A stretch of DNA of 64,000 nt from Cystobacter fuscus (GCF_002305875.1 NZ_CP022098.1:1550001-1614000), one strand, 5' to 3'; numbered from the stretch's first letter, positions 51,025 through 62,168 are shown. Numbers and translations are program-made. Notes: generated by a model not told the origin, from the sequence alone.

Positions 51025-51945
51025 ATGGGCTGGCCGCTGAGGATGTTCCAGGAGGAGGGCTACTACTTCGTCACGTCCAGGTGCTTCCAGGGGCGACTGT
51101 TGCTACGCCCCAGCGCGGAGGTGAACGAGGTGGTAGGAGGGGTGCTGGCACGAGCCGTCCAGCAGAGCGCGGGCACCATCCGGCTGTACGCCTTTACCTT
51201 CGCCTCCAATCACTTCCACTTGTTGGTGTGGGCACGAGGTGCCGCGCTTGCCGGCTTCATGCAGTATTTGCGCGCCAACCTGTCCAAGAAGGTGGGCAAG
51301 CTGGTGGACTGGAGTGGAGGTTTCTGGGAGCGGCGCTACTCGGCGGAGCCAGTGCTGGACGACACGGCACTGGAGGGCCGGCTGCGCTACGTGCTGGCCC
51401 ATGGAGTGAAGGAGGGCCTGGTGGAGAGGAGCGCTGAGTGGCCGGGTCTCACGTGCTTGCCACAATTGCTGGGGCCGGCGCGCAGAGTGTTCCAGTGGTT
51501 CAACTGGACGAAGCGCTGGAGCAAACGGGGAAGTGAGGACATGGCGGGGGAGGGGCGCTTCGCACAGGAATGGGCCGAGCCGGTGGAACTGGAGCTCACG
51601 CGACTGCCGTGCTGGGAAAGACTGAAAGAGGAGCAGAGGCAGCGTGCGGTACGGGGGATGGTGGAGCAAGTGGAAGCCAAGGCTCGAACCCGGGGCACGC
51701 CTGTGCTGGGAGCGCGAGCCGTGAAGGCGCAGCACCCGCATACCCGGCCCGAGCACCTCAAGAGGAGCCCGAGGCCGTTGGGCCATGCCTCCACGCGGCA
51801 GGCATTGAAGGAGCTACGCGAACAATATCGGGCCTTCGTCGCGGCATTTCGAGAGGCGGCGGCGCGGTGGAGTCGGGGGGATTTCCTGGCCTGCTTTCCT
51901 CCCTTTGCCTTCCCGCCGCGTGTCGCACCTGCTCAAGTTCGTTGA
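51025..51945 (+). CDS. REP-associated tyrosine transposase (RAYT, Y1 IS200-like)
   Basis: A 306-residue protein starting at 51025 (MGWPLRMFQEEG). The HUH motif is H63-F-H65 (ASNHFHLLVW) and the candidate nucleophile is Tyr122 (RYVLAHGVKEGL), as in IS200/RAYT enzymes. N-terminal RPLRMF-like and FGRLLLRPS-type phrases match the domesticated RAYT class rather than mobile IS200. It is bracketed by inverted arrays of a short repeat, which is how RAYTs are found with their REP sequences. RAYTs nick and join single-stranded REP DNA and are thought to spread REPs. The stop codon itself lies inside the first right-hand repeat. Confidence 0.85.
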   Translation: MGWPLRMFQEEGYYFVTSRCFQGRLLLRPSAEVNEVVGGVLARAVQQSAGTIRLYAFTFASNHFHLLVWARGAALAGFMQYLRANLSKKVGKLVDWSGGFWERRYSAEPVLDDTALEGRLRYVLAHGVKEGLVERSAEWPGLTCLPQLLGPARRVFQWFNWTKRWSKRGSEDMAGEGRFAQEWAEPVELELTRLPCWERLKEEQRQRAVRGMVEQVEAKARTRGTPVLGARAVKAQHPHTRPEHLKRSPRPLGHASTRQALKELREQYRAFVAAFREAAARWSRGDFLACFPPFAFPPRVAPAQVR

Positions 51946-52064
51946 CACCCTCTCGGGAGGACTCCCTCTCGACTCAAGTTCTTTGACACCCTCTCAGGAC
52001 TCCCTCTCGACTCAAGTTCTTTGACACCCTCTCAGGACAGACACCCTCTCAGGGACACCCTCTC
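51931..52064. repeat. Right REP-like array (GACACCCTCTC core)
   Basis: GACACCCTCTC occurs at 51944-51954, 51985-51995, 52023-52033, 52040-52050 and 52054-52064. Two 38-bp units (51959-51996 and 51997-52034) are exact tandem copies containing CTCAAGTTCTTTGACACC; a diverged third unit precedes them. The core is the reverse complement of the left array. The array begins within the last codons of the RAYT gene and runs into the last codons and stop of the opposite-strand MYXO-CTERM gene. Confidence 0.85.
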
Positions 52065-55000
52065 GGGCGACGGCGTCGCAGGGTCAGGCCGGTGAGCAGG
52101 ACGAGACCCAAGAAGGCCTCGGCTCCGCTTCCGGTTCCCGCCATGCATCCGCAACCGCTGGTGGGCTCCTTTGGGCCATCGGAGCCGTTGCCGCGGTTGA
52201 GGATCTCGACGGTCGAGGTCTCCGAGACCGAAGTGGAGAAGGCATCCGTCACGGTCAGGGTCACGGTGTAGCGCCCCGGGGCCGCGTAGGTGTGCGAGGC
52301 GGACGCGCCGCTCGCCTGCGGAGAGGCATCGCCGAAGTCCCAACGGTAGGTGAGCGCATCTCCGTCCGGATCCGACGCCGAGGCGGTGAAGCCCACGAGC
52401 TGCCCTCGGTAGGGGAGGGGATTGTTCACCGAGAACGTCGCTTGGGGCGCGCGGTTGACGACGTCGAGGGTGACGGTCGCGGGCTCCGATGTGGCACTGC
52501 CATCGCTCGCCGTGAAGGTGAAGGACGTCCGGCCCCGGAAGCTCCAGTCGGGTGTGAAGGTGAGTGAGGGAGGCGTGCCTGCCAGGACGCCGCCTTCCGG
52601 GTGGGAGGTCAGTGCGAACGTCAGGGAATCCCCATCGGCATCCGAGCCGGTGAGGGTCATGGGCACCGTCTCTCCCGCATGGAGCGAGAGCGACAGCGCG
52701 TTCGCCCAGGGGGCATCCGAGACGGGCATGACGTCGAGGTCGAGGGTGGCGGGACTGGAGGTGGTCTCTCCATCGCTCACGGTGAAGGTGAAGGCGTCCG
52801 TACCGTGGAAGTCGGCCGCCGGCGTGTACGTGAGGCGGGGCGGAGTGCCGGAGAGCGTGCCGTGCGAGGGCGAAGACACCACGGCGAAGGTGAGCGTGTC
52901 CCCATCCGGATCGAATCCCGAGAGCGTGAGGGCCAGTGCCAGATCCTCGGACGTGGTGAGGCGCTGCGGCGTGGCCCGGGGCGGGTGGCTGAAGGAAACG
53001 AACCGGGCGCGGATGCGCTCGCTGCCAAAGCCCGGCGAGGCATCGAAGCGCGAGTACACGACGAAGAACTTTCGCTGGGGATTGACCGCGAGCGAGGCAG
53101 ACATTTCCGCCCCGGGCTCCCCGGAGATCAGCAGTCCGGTGGGCTCCAGCACCTCGCCCGTCGTGAGCACCCGGGTTGCCTGGAGGTTCCAATCGGTGTC
53201 GTTGCGCTTGTCCGACCAGGTGACCAGATACTCCTCACCATTGAAGGCCAGCGCGGGTGTGGCCTGCTCGTTCGCTGCCTTGCACACGGCCAGGCCCGAC
53301 GGATCCAACACCTCGCCCGTGCTCTTCACCCGAGTGCCGTGGATGTCGGATGTCGTCCCGTCGCTCCGATCCGCCCAGACGACGAGATAGTCCGTGCCAT
53401 GGGAGGCCACGGCCGGGTTGCTCTTGTAGGTGGGTGTCGCGGAGAGGACCAGACCCGAGGCATCCAGGACCGCACCCGTGCTCGTCACTCGCGCGCCCTG
53501 GATGTCTCTGTTGGTACTGGCCACCGACAGCACCCAGACGACGAAGTAGTCCGTGCCATTGGAGGCGACGGCGGTGTCTTCCTGGTCGAGGGGGCTCGTG
53601 CCGATGGGAATCCCCGAGGGGTCCAGGATCTCACCCGTGCTCTTCACCCGCGTCCCGTAGACGTCCGTGTTCGTGCCTCCGGCGCGATCATCGTTCCAGA
53701 CGACGAGGTAGTCCGTGCCATTGGAGGCCACCTTCGGAATGCGCTGGTCGCCGGATGAGGTGGAGATGAGCAGGTCCGAGTCATCCGGCATCACTCCCGT
53801 GCTCGTCACTCGCCTGCCCCGGATGTCCAGGGCGCTGCCCGCGAAGTCCTGCCACACCACGAGGTAGTCCGTGCCGTTGGAGGCCACCGACGGATAGAGC
53901 TGGTTGCTGGAACGATTGGAGAGGATCAGGCCCGAAGGGTCCAGCACCGTGCCGGTGCCACTCACCCGCGTGCCGTAGAGGTCGAAGTCCGAGCCGCGCT
54001 GGTCCTCCCAGACGACGAGGAAGTCCGTGCCGTTGGAGGCCACCGCCGGCTGTTCCTGTGCATTGGCGCTGGTGGAGATCCTCACCAGGGACATGCCCAC
54101 ATCTCCGTCCACCACCCGTCTGCCGTAGACGTTGAAGCGATTGTCCACCGTGCTGGGGGGATCCATCCAGACGACGAAGTAGCTCGTCCCATCGGACGCG
54201 ACGGTGGGCTGGAGTTGGCTGTCGCGCCCGTGGTCGTAGATGCCCAGGGACCAGATGCCCACCGCCTCGCCCGTGCTCGTCACCCGCGCGCCCCCGACGC
54301 CCCAATTCACCGGCATGCTGCTGCTGCCGTAACCCCAGACGACGAGGTAGTCCGTGCCGTTGGAGGTCACTTCTGGCGAGAACCGGCTCTCGCTCGAGTT
54401 GAGGATGATTCGCGGGGGGCCCTCCACCCCACCGCTCCCCGTCACCCGCAGGGCCTCGATGTCATCCTCCGCCGACTCCCAGACGACGAGGTAGTCCGCT
54501 CCATTGGAGGCCACGGAAGGGCTGTACTGGCCGCCGGTGGCGGTGGTGAGCGCCAGGCCGGAGGGGGATATCACCGTGTCCGTGTTCGTCACCCGCGTGC
54601 CATAGATGTCCTGCTCGACTCCGGTGCGCTTGTCCTCCCAGACGACGAAGTAGTCCGTGCCGTTGGAGGCCACGGCCGGGCCGTACTGGTCGCCGGTCGC
54701 GGTGGAGATCGCCAGGCCGGAGGGCGTCACCACCACTCCCGCGCTCGTCACCCGCGTGCCGTAGAGGTCGGCCTTGGTGGTCGCGAGGTTGCGCTCATCC
54801 GTCCAGACGACGAAGAAGTCCGTGCCGTTGGAGGCCACCATGGGGGAGTTCTGGTCACCGGCGGCGGTGGAGATCGCCAGGCCGGAGGGCGTCACCACCA
54901 CTCCCGCGCTCGTCACCCGCGTGCCGTAGAGGTCGGCCTTGGTGGTCGCGAGGTTGCGCTCATCCGTCCAGACGACGAGGTAGTCCGTGCCGTCGAAGGC

Positions 55001-55948
55001 CACGGCCGGAGAGTATTGTCTCTCGGGCGCGGTGGAGATCGCCAGCCCCGCGATATCCATCACCTCGCCTGTGCCGCTCACCCGCGCGCCGTAGATGTCG
55101 GAGCCGGAAGCGTTGCGCTCGTCCGCCCAGACGACGAGGTAGTCCGTGCCGTTGGAGGCCACGCGCGGAAATTTCTGGGGGGACGGCTCCCAGGTGGGCA
55201 CCGGCTCATCCAGTCCCATCTCCGGAGAGATGCTCGTGGTCAACGCCGCCGGATAGGCCGAGCTCGCGAGGAGCCCGGAGGGGACGCGGACCTGGAGCTG
55301 TCCCTGGGCATGCTCCGCCTCCAGCAGCGTGCGTCGTCCCGAGGCTTCCTCCACCCAGGAGACGTGACCGTATCGGACGCCGAGGCCCGTCTTTCCATCC
55401 GCGAAGTGCAAGCCACTGCCGGTGACTCCGTTGAAGGTCAGGCCCTCCACCGGGATGCGCAGGAGGAGGTCTCCCTCGCCGGCGGGTGCCTGCTCGAAAC
55501 GCCAGGACTGCTCGACGTCCTGCTCGCCGTTGCGCAGGTGCTCGACGTAGCCGTCATGCGTGAAGGAGAGGTGCCCATCCTGTTCGACGTGCGCTCGGGC
55601 CAGCTCCGTGCCCACGGGGACGTCTCCCCGCGCGAGCCGCGCCGTTCCCAGCTTCAGCGACCCGCCTCGCACGGGCTCCGTCTCGGGGCGGACGGGCGTC
55701 AGCGTGAGTCCGTCCCCGTCCGCCCGCACGTCATAGGTCGAGCGTCCGCCGCGCCAACCCGCTCCCTCCTGCCGGTAGGCCAGGCGCACCTGACGGATGA
55801 CGGCTCCGATGTCGAAGGGGGCGCTCACGTTTCCGGACGAGGGCCCAGCCGGGGGTGACTCGGGCGTCTTCTCCCGTGCACAGGACAGGACGAGGAAGAG
55901 GACAGCCGCGAGTGTGGCTCGCGAGGAACGAAGACAGGATGCGTGCAT
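52049..55948 (-). CDS. Giant repeat lipoprotein with cadherin-like, PKD and MYXO-CTERM domains
   Basis: A 1299-residue protein from 55948 (behind AAGGACA), with signal …AAVLFLVLSC (Cys23). After a unique beta region, about fourteen repeats of roughly 50-56 residues follow, each with ASNGTDYLVVWxDxR and YGTRVTSTGxVLDPSGL-type phrases, probably a beta-propeller-like or repetitive surface stalk. Near the C-terminus are two cadherin/VCBS-like domains (HGTDAFTFTVSDG), one PKD domain and a MYXO-CTERM tail: GCGCM, a hydrophobic helix (FLGLVLLTGLTL) then RRRRPR. MYXO-CTERM proteins are sorted to the outer surface. The last codons and stop lie in the REP-like array. Confidence 0.88.
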   Translation of the reverse strand: MHASCLRSSRATLAAVLFLVLSCAREKTPESPPAGPSSGNVSAPFDIGAVIRQVRLAYRQEGAGWRGGRSTYDVRADGDGLTLTPVRPETEPVRGGSLKLGTARLARGDVPVGTELARAHVEQDGHLSFTHDGYVEHLRNGEQDVEQSWRFEQAPAGEGDLLLRIPVEGLTFNGVTGSGLHFADGKTGLGVRYGHVSWVEEASGRRTLLEAEHAQGQLQVRVPSGLLASSAYPAALTTSISPEMGLDEPVPTWEPSPQKFPRVASNGTDYLVVWADERNASGSDIYGARVSGTGEVMDIAGLAISTAPERQYSPAVAFDGTDYLVVWTDERNLATTKADLYGTRVTSAGVVVTPSGLAISTAAGDQNSPMVASNGTDFFVVWTDERNLATTKADLYGTRVTSAGVVVTPSGLAISTATGDQYGPAVASNGTDYFVVWEDKRTGVEQDIYGTRVTNTDTVISPSGLALTTATGGQYSPSVASNGADYLVVWESAEDDIEALRVTGSGGVEGPPRIILNSSESRFSPEVTSNGTDYLVVWGYGSSSMPVNWGVGGARVTSTGEAVGIWSLGIYDHGRDSQLQPTVASDGTSYFVVWMDPPSTVDNRFNVYGRRVVDGDVGMSLVRISTSANAQEQPAVASNGTDFLVVWEDQRGSDFDLYGTRVSGTGTVLDPSGLILSNRSSNQLYPSVASNGTDYLVVWQDFAGSALDIRGRRVTSTGVMPDDSDLLISTSSGDQRIPKVASNGTDYLVVWNDDRAGGTNTDVYGTRVKSTGEILDPSGIPIGTSPLDQEDTAVASNGTDYFVVWVLSVASTNRDIQGARVTSTGAVLDASGLVLSATPTYKSNPAVASHGTDYLVVWADRSDGTTSDIHGTRVKSTGEVLDPSGLAVCKAANEQATPALAFNGEEYLVTWSDKRNDTDWNLQATRVLTTGEVLEPTGLLISGEPGAEMSASLAVNPQRKFFVVYSRFDASPGFGSERIRARFVSFSHPPRATPQRLTTSEDLALALTLSGFDPDGDTLTFAVVSSPSHGTLSGTPPRLTYTPAADFHGTDAFTFTVSDGETTSSPATLDLDVMPVSDAPWANALSLSLHAGETVPMTLTGSDADGDSLTFALTSHPEGGVLAGTPPSLTFTPDWSFRGRTSFTFTASDGSATSEPATVTLDVVNRAPQATFSVNNPLPYRGQLVGFTASASDPDGDALTYRWDFGDASPQASGASASHTYAAPGRYTVTLTVTDAFSTSVSETSTVEILNRGNGSDGPKEPTSGCGCMAGTGSGAEAFLGLVLLTGLTLRRRRPRGCP
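54701..54979. repeat. Recent 165-bp internal duplication in the MYXO-CTERM gene
   Basis: Bases 54701-54813 and 54866-54978 are identical for 113 bp, offset by 165 bp (55 codons, one repeat unit). Other repeats of the gene are far more diverged, so this unit was copied recently. Confidence 0.8.
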
Positions 55949-56377
55949 ATTGTCCTTTTGCTTCGAGGAGAAGGGCACCCATCCCCCCCTCGCTGAGTTC
56001 AGCTTCGCATCGAAGGCGCCAAGGCCGTGGAGAAGTCCGGGATGTTTACTGGTCGAAGCTCTGTAAGTACAGCCGCATGGGCCGCGAGGCGCTCATGGGC
56101 CCGCGGCAGCCGTTCGGCCACGAGTCCGGTCCCTCGAAGGAGTCGCTTCCAGTGAAAAGCGGCTACTCGCTATGTCCGGTCAAAGCAGGGGGTTCTGCTG
56201 GTTTCCAGCAAAAGCACGCAGGTCCAGAGGAAATCTTGGTAGAGGGCGGTGGTGAACGGGTTTGGGCGGATGGTGCTCGAGCGGACGATGCGCATCTCAT
56301 TGGACGGGCTGTTGTTTACTTCGAGTCCCTGCTGCTTGAGTTGAGAGTTCCAGGAAAAGTAGTGCTCAAGCGATGAA
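55949..56377. other. Gene-poor stretch of lower GC
   Basis: No gene is recognised in this 429-base gap. On the minus strand 56047-56165 there is a short protein-like run (LFTGSDSFEGPDSWPNGC…) ending in a stop, preceded at once by an in-frame stop, so at most a remnant of unknown origin. The promoter of the giant MYXO-CTERM gene (minus) and of the orphan gene at 56378 should lie here. Confidence 0.35.
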
Positions 56378-56752
56378 ATGAGGGCATGGATGGACTTTCT
56401 CGTGATCATCAAGACGGATTGGGTGCTTCCCACATCCGAATTCAAGAGTCAGTTGCTGGCTCGGTGGCCAACTGCACATACGCGCGATATTGAAGACATC
56501 AGTCGGCCAGCTGTCCTGGACTTCGAACTTTCCATGGAGAAATCAGTGCTCTTTGGAACGTTTTATCGGAAAGGACAATCGGCGAGCTTCTCTGGAGATC
56601 TGGCGGATTGCGCGGCATTCGCTCTTTGGTTTCGCCAGCTCATTCCGTCAGGTGAAGAGATCATATTCTGCGACGAGATGGTGAATATGAGCCTCGAGCT
56701 GAGCCTTGAGACGACTCCTGCTGATATTGCCAGTGCTGTGTTGGCATCATAG
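56378..56752 (+). CDS. Orphan hypothetical protein of low GC
   Basis: A 124-residue protein with no signal peptide and no recognised family (FLVIIKTDWVLPTSEF, SVLFGTFYRKGQSASFSGD, FCDEMVNMSLEL). It is acidic, with strand-helix alternation of a small alpha/beta fold. Its base composition is markedly less GC-rich than most of the window, a sign of acquisition from elsewhere. Its place beside the HET-C locus and its size would suit a small immunity protein, but nothing specific supports that. The start could be ATG 56378 or 56390. Confidence 0.6.
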   Translation: MRAWMDFLVIIKTDWVLPTSEFKSQLLARWPTAHTRDIEDISRPAVLDFELSMEKSVLFGTFYRKGQSASFSGDLADCAAFALWFRQLIPSGEEIIFCDEMVNMSLELSLETTPADIASAVLAS

Positions 56753-56756
56753 GGAT

Positions 56757-56986
56757 AAGCAGGAACACACATTCCTGTCCCTTGCCCTTGAGCAGGGGGC
56801 TGGCATGGGACACAGGACGTTTCAAGAGGACCTCGAAGGCTTCGGGTCCAGGGACCTTGGGGTCCTGGTCATAGAGGAAAACGCCCAGCTCATCCCAGGT
56901 CAGGATGCCTTCGTTTTCCCGGCTGGGCGGACCGAGCATCCGCCACCAGGCTCCGGTGTCCTCCCAGGGCAGGAGTTGCCAATGCT
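56757..56986 (-). pseudogene. Second, decayed copy of the DUF7738-like lipoprotein gene
   Basis: On the minus strand a frame directly downstream of the HET-C gene reads HWQLLPWEDTGAWWRMLG, PPSRENEGILTWDELGVFLY and DQDPKVPGPEAFEVLLKR, nearly the same as the intact lipoprotein at 59723-60283 (…LGPPSRETEGILTWDELG…). The signal peptide and N-terminal part are missing and homology fades after about 55 residues. It is a truncated duplicate. Confidence 0.7.
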
Positions 56987-56987
56987 C

Positions 56988-59584
56988 TCATCTGCTCCCC
57001 TTCATGAGCCTGGTGGCACGTTCCTTCAACTCCTGGATGTGCCGAGAGGCCTGCTTCGTCCACTCCTCTGCCCAGCCCTTCGCGCCCATGCGTGCGATGA
57101 CCTCCCGATGGCCTGGGTCCACGCCTGGACGCGGTCCTTCATCCATCCAGCGTTGCCATGGGGGTCGATCCAGGCGGGGTGCAGGAAGTAATGGGAGGCG
57201 GTGAGCACCACGTCGTCCGCAGTGGCCTTGCCGCTCCATGCCCGTTGGATGACCTTGCCCACGTCCAGCACGGCGCCCGCCGCCAGGGTGGCCGCGAGGG
57301 CGTGCAGTGGGTGGTCATCATGGTCCTTGGCCAATTGCGTATGCGTTGGATTGGTGCTCGAGCGATCGCTCAGGAAGACGGTCTGCGCATCGTCGAGGAG
57401 GTTGCCCGCGGATTGGACGATACCTCCAATACCCGCCTTGAGGTAGCGCATCACCACGCCCACCGTCTCGCAACTCAAGGTGGCGAGGGTGGGGTGATCC
57501 TTCTCCAATCCATTCCACCATTTCGACAGGCCGCCCAGCATGTCGTGGCTCTCCGTGTACCCCTGATCCTCCATGATGATCAGGAGGATTTCCGTCAACG
57601 AACTCGTCTCACCCGGGATGCACGCGTGCTCCTTCTGCATCGATTCGGCGATGCCCAGGATGAGGCTCGCCATGGTGTCCAGTCCGCCGAACTGACCACT
57701 GGTCAGGACCAGGGAGGAGGCATCACCCGCCTTTGCACCCTGGGCGGGCACCCATGGTTCCACCCAGGCGCCAAGCTGGATGAGCATCAGTTCCACGAAG
57801 TTCGTATGACTGAAGAAGTCCTCCAGGGTGTGCAGCGCATGGCCGAAGTGCCGCAAGCCGTCATCCGTGCGCCCCAGCTTCACGGCCGTGCGCAGCTGGG
57901 TGCTCATGTAGTGGAATGCGCTGTAGGACGCCTCCGGGACGAGGTCCCCCGTGGCGCCAGGAATCTGGATGAGGCCGGGTGAATCCTGGCTCGTGAAGAT
58001 GTAGCTGCGGCCGTCGGCAGTCCTCTTTCGGCAGCCCACCTTGGTGTAGAGCTGCCGGGAGACTTCGTCCTTGACGTCGGTACCGAAGTTGTGGCGTGCC
58101 AAGGCCTGCCAGGTGAGCCCATTCGCGCGGGCGATGCTGTCCAGCGTTTCCCCATCCTTCACACGGTGGGGGCGCGGCGGTCGGCCTCCGGTCAGGCCCC
58201 CGGTGCGAATGAAGTTCTTCATCCGCAGGGACTTGATGGCCAGCTCCTCGGCGAGGCAGGCGCCCCGGAAGGCGGGATCGATGGCGCGGGCGTCCGTGAT
58301 GCCGTTTGGATTATCGATGTGCTCCTCGTTGCGGTAGACGCCCAGACGTTGGGCATTCACCCGGAACTTGGGCACATTCCCGAACTTCTCTCGTGCCATG
58401 ACGTCCACGATGCGCGTGATGGATTCTCGGGACAGTCTCATGTCGACCCGGGCGCCCTTCTTGCGGACCAGCTTGGGGTCTACGAGCTGCGAATGGTCAC
58501 GCAGCCAATTGCCGAAATAGATGGCTTTGAGTGCATCGAGTTTGAAATTGGCGTCTTCCAGGGCATCCTCGATGGACTCATGTCCGAAGGAGCCCTCGCG
58601 TCCGGAGCCACGTCCCGCGCCGAAGTACTCCAGGTCCCCCGAGCGGGCATCCTCACGCTGTTCTGTCGCGTTCAGGAAGCGCTGGACGGCCGTTGTCATG
58701 TCCGCGAACTCCACCTCCAAGGCCACCGAGCCCCTGGCTGTGGTGTAGCGGGCGAACTCGCGGCGTTGCTGCCCTCGGCTGTACCCGAAGTCGATGAGGG
58801 CATATGCCACCCGGGCCCCCTCATCGAGAAGTGCATCTCCTCCGACGGAGGAGTAGTGCGTGCGCAGCAGCCGGTCCAGGTGATGGCCAAACTCCTCGAT
58901 GAGACACACGAGCAGTTTCCAGGCCTCGTTGTTGTCGCTCCGCGCCTGGAGCACGAGCCCACGGGAGATGAGGATGGAGCGGCTCGGACCGTGGTAGGCG
59001 GCTGGGTGCCCGTCGAGTTCATCGCGAACGATGAAGATCCGAGGTGGGGGCAGGGAGCCGTTGAGCACGGCGGAGCGCAGGCGCTGGATGGCGGTTCGAG
59101 GAATCTCTTCGCCAAAGATGAGCTGAAACCACGACAGCAACTCGTCCGGCGTCATCGACGTGACGAGCGAGTGCAGCTCCTCGAGAGCCAAGGTGCTCTG
59201 GAGCACTTCGCCTTCCATGGCGATCCAGGTAGGCGTGACCGAGGAGTTCCCGAAGGGTCTGGTGCGAAGTCGAGGCACCACCGTGTTGCGCCGCGAGAGA
59301 GGCACCGTGGAAGGAGAAGCGGGGGAGGGTGCGGGCCGGGTGGAGGATGGGTCTACCGGCGGAATGGTCAGTACCTGTCCTACCCAGAGCAGACGAGCGT
59401 CCTGGATGCGGTTGGCGGCGACGAGTGACTCCAGCGAGACCTGGTAGCCCAGTGCCAGCCGGGAGAGGGTGTCCCCTGCGCGAACCCGATGTGTTCGGGG
59501 AGTGAGTCCTGGTGGCGGTAAGGGATGGGACGCGTTGGGCGGGAGTTGTTGGGTGCGCGTGTGGCTTCGTGGCTTGTCCGCCAT
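56988..59584 (-). CDS. LysM/HET-C domain protein with a frameshift near its end
   Basis: The start at 59584 (MADKPRSH) is preferred over 59608 because of a GGGGG ribosome site. Order: LysM about residues 40-83 (HRVRAGDTLSRLALGYQV); a protease-like helical region with LIEEFGHHLDRLL (about 210-225); a HET-C domain beginning ALKAIYFGNWLRDHSQLVDP (about 350) with LRHFGHALHTLEDFFSHTNF; and a second LysM at about 480 (HRVKDGETLDSIAR). HET-C proteins are membrane-active or phospholipase-like and used in incompatibility and interbacterial killing. The frame as read ends at 57026, but a different frame (HREVIARMGAKGWAEEW…) continues sensibly to 56988: a probable one-base indel near 57110-57130. Confidence 0.75.
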
Positions 59585-59722
59585 GGATGTTCCCCCCTGG
59601 GTGCGCACTTGGGCGCATCGGCTGCCCGGCTACTGTGGCAAGGCGGAAGAGGCGGAACAAGAGCCTACGACTGAGCGGCTCGTGCGAGCGTTTCTGGACA
59701 CCAGCAGCACGACCGCTGACGA

Positions 59723-60283
59723 TCACTTGGAGATGCTGAAGGCCGTGAGAGAGCGGTCATGGCCATAGTCGAGCCGCACGTAGAAATCCCCCATGTAGTA
59801 GCTGAATATCCCGCTCATGTAGTCGCGGGCAAAATCAGAGCCTTTCTTGTCCCGATTGATTTCATGGATTTTGGACCGGCTGGTGATGGCGGCGCCATCT
59901 ACGAAGAGCCGGCCCGTGAAGGTTTTGCGTGGCCAGCTCTCGGGCTCTCCCTCGGTATGCGGGGAGTGCCTCGTGCGGCCCAGCAGAACCTCGAAGGATT
60001 CAGGCCCGGGACGTTGGGGATCCTGGTCGTAGAGGAAAACGCCTAGCTCGTCCCAGGTCAGGATGCCTTCCGTCTCTCGGCTGGGCGGACCGAGTACCCG
60101 CCGCCAGGCCCCGGTGTCCTCCCAGGGTAGGAGTTGCCCGTTGTAGCGTACGGTGGTTCCCTCCACGGTGAGGAGCGGGTTCTCGGGGGTCCCGGGGGCA
60201 GGTGGAGGCGCGGGCGCGGGCTCCCGACATCCCCCCAACAGCAGGAGCAAGACGCCCATCCAGATCCACGACGTGGCTCTCAT
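59723..60283 (-). CDS. DUF7738-like lipoprotein, intact copy
   Basis: A 186-residue protein from the ATG at 60283. The signal peptide ends at LLLLLGGC (Cys19). The mature part has LTVEGTTVRYNGQLLPWED, GPPSRETEGILTWDELGVFL and YDQDPQRPGPESFEVLLG, then a C-terminal beta region (FYVRLDYGHDRSLTAFSI), a compact beta-sheet fold of the DUF7738 type found next to toxin genes in many Proteobacteria. It lies 138 bases upstream of the LysM/HET-C gene on the same strand; its decayed copy lies just after that gene. A protective or accessory role toward the HET-C protein is inference. Confidence 0.75.
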   Translation of the reverse strand: MRATSWIWMGVLLLLLGGCREPAPAPPPAPGTPENPLLTVEGTTVRYNGQLLPWEDTGAWRRVLGPPSRETEGILTWDELGVFLYDQDPQRPGPESFEVLLGRTRHSPHTEGEPESWPRKTFTGRLFVDGAAITSRSKIHEINRDKKGSDFARDYMSGIFSYYMGDFYVRLDYGHDRSLTAFSISK

Positions 60284-60344
60284 CCTCGCTCCTTTTCCAC
60301 TGCCCCCGGTACCAACCACTGCTGTGCTCTACGTCCGCCTCGAA

Positions 60345-60373
60345 GAGGAGGCCCCATGTCACGGAGCCTCCTC
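60345..60373 (-). terminator. Possible hairpin terminator after glpV
   Basis: GAGGAGGC (60345-60352) pairs with GCCTCCTC (60366-60373) over a 13-base loop. It sits 12 bases after the glpV stop when read on the minus strand but is not followed by a T run. Confidence 0.35.
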
Positions 60374-60385
60374 CCCGCGTGACGG

Positions 60386-62164
<1,779 letters not shown>

Positions 62165-62168
62165 CGGT

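Noticed and set aside
50805-52064. CRISPR array around the transposase
   Set aside because: Repeats are 11-18 bp, partly adjacent, inverted on the two sides and without uniform spacers; this is REP-like.
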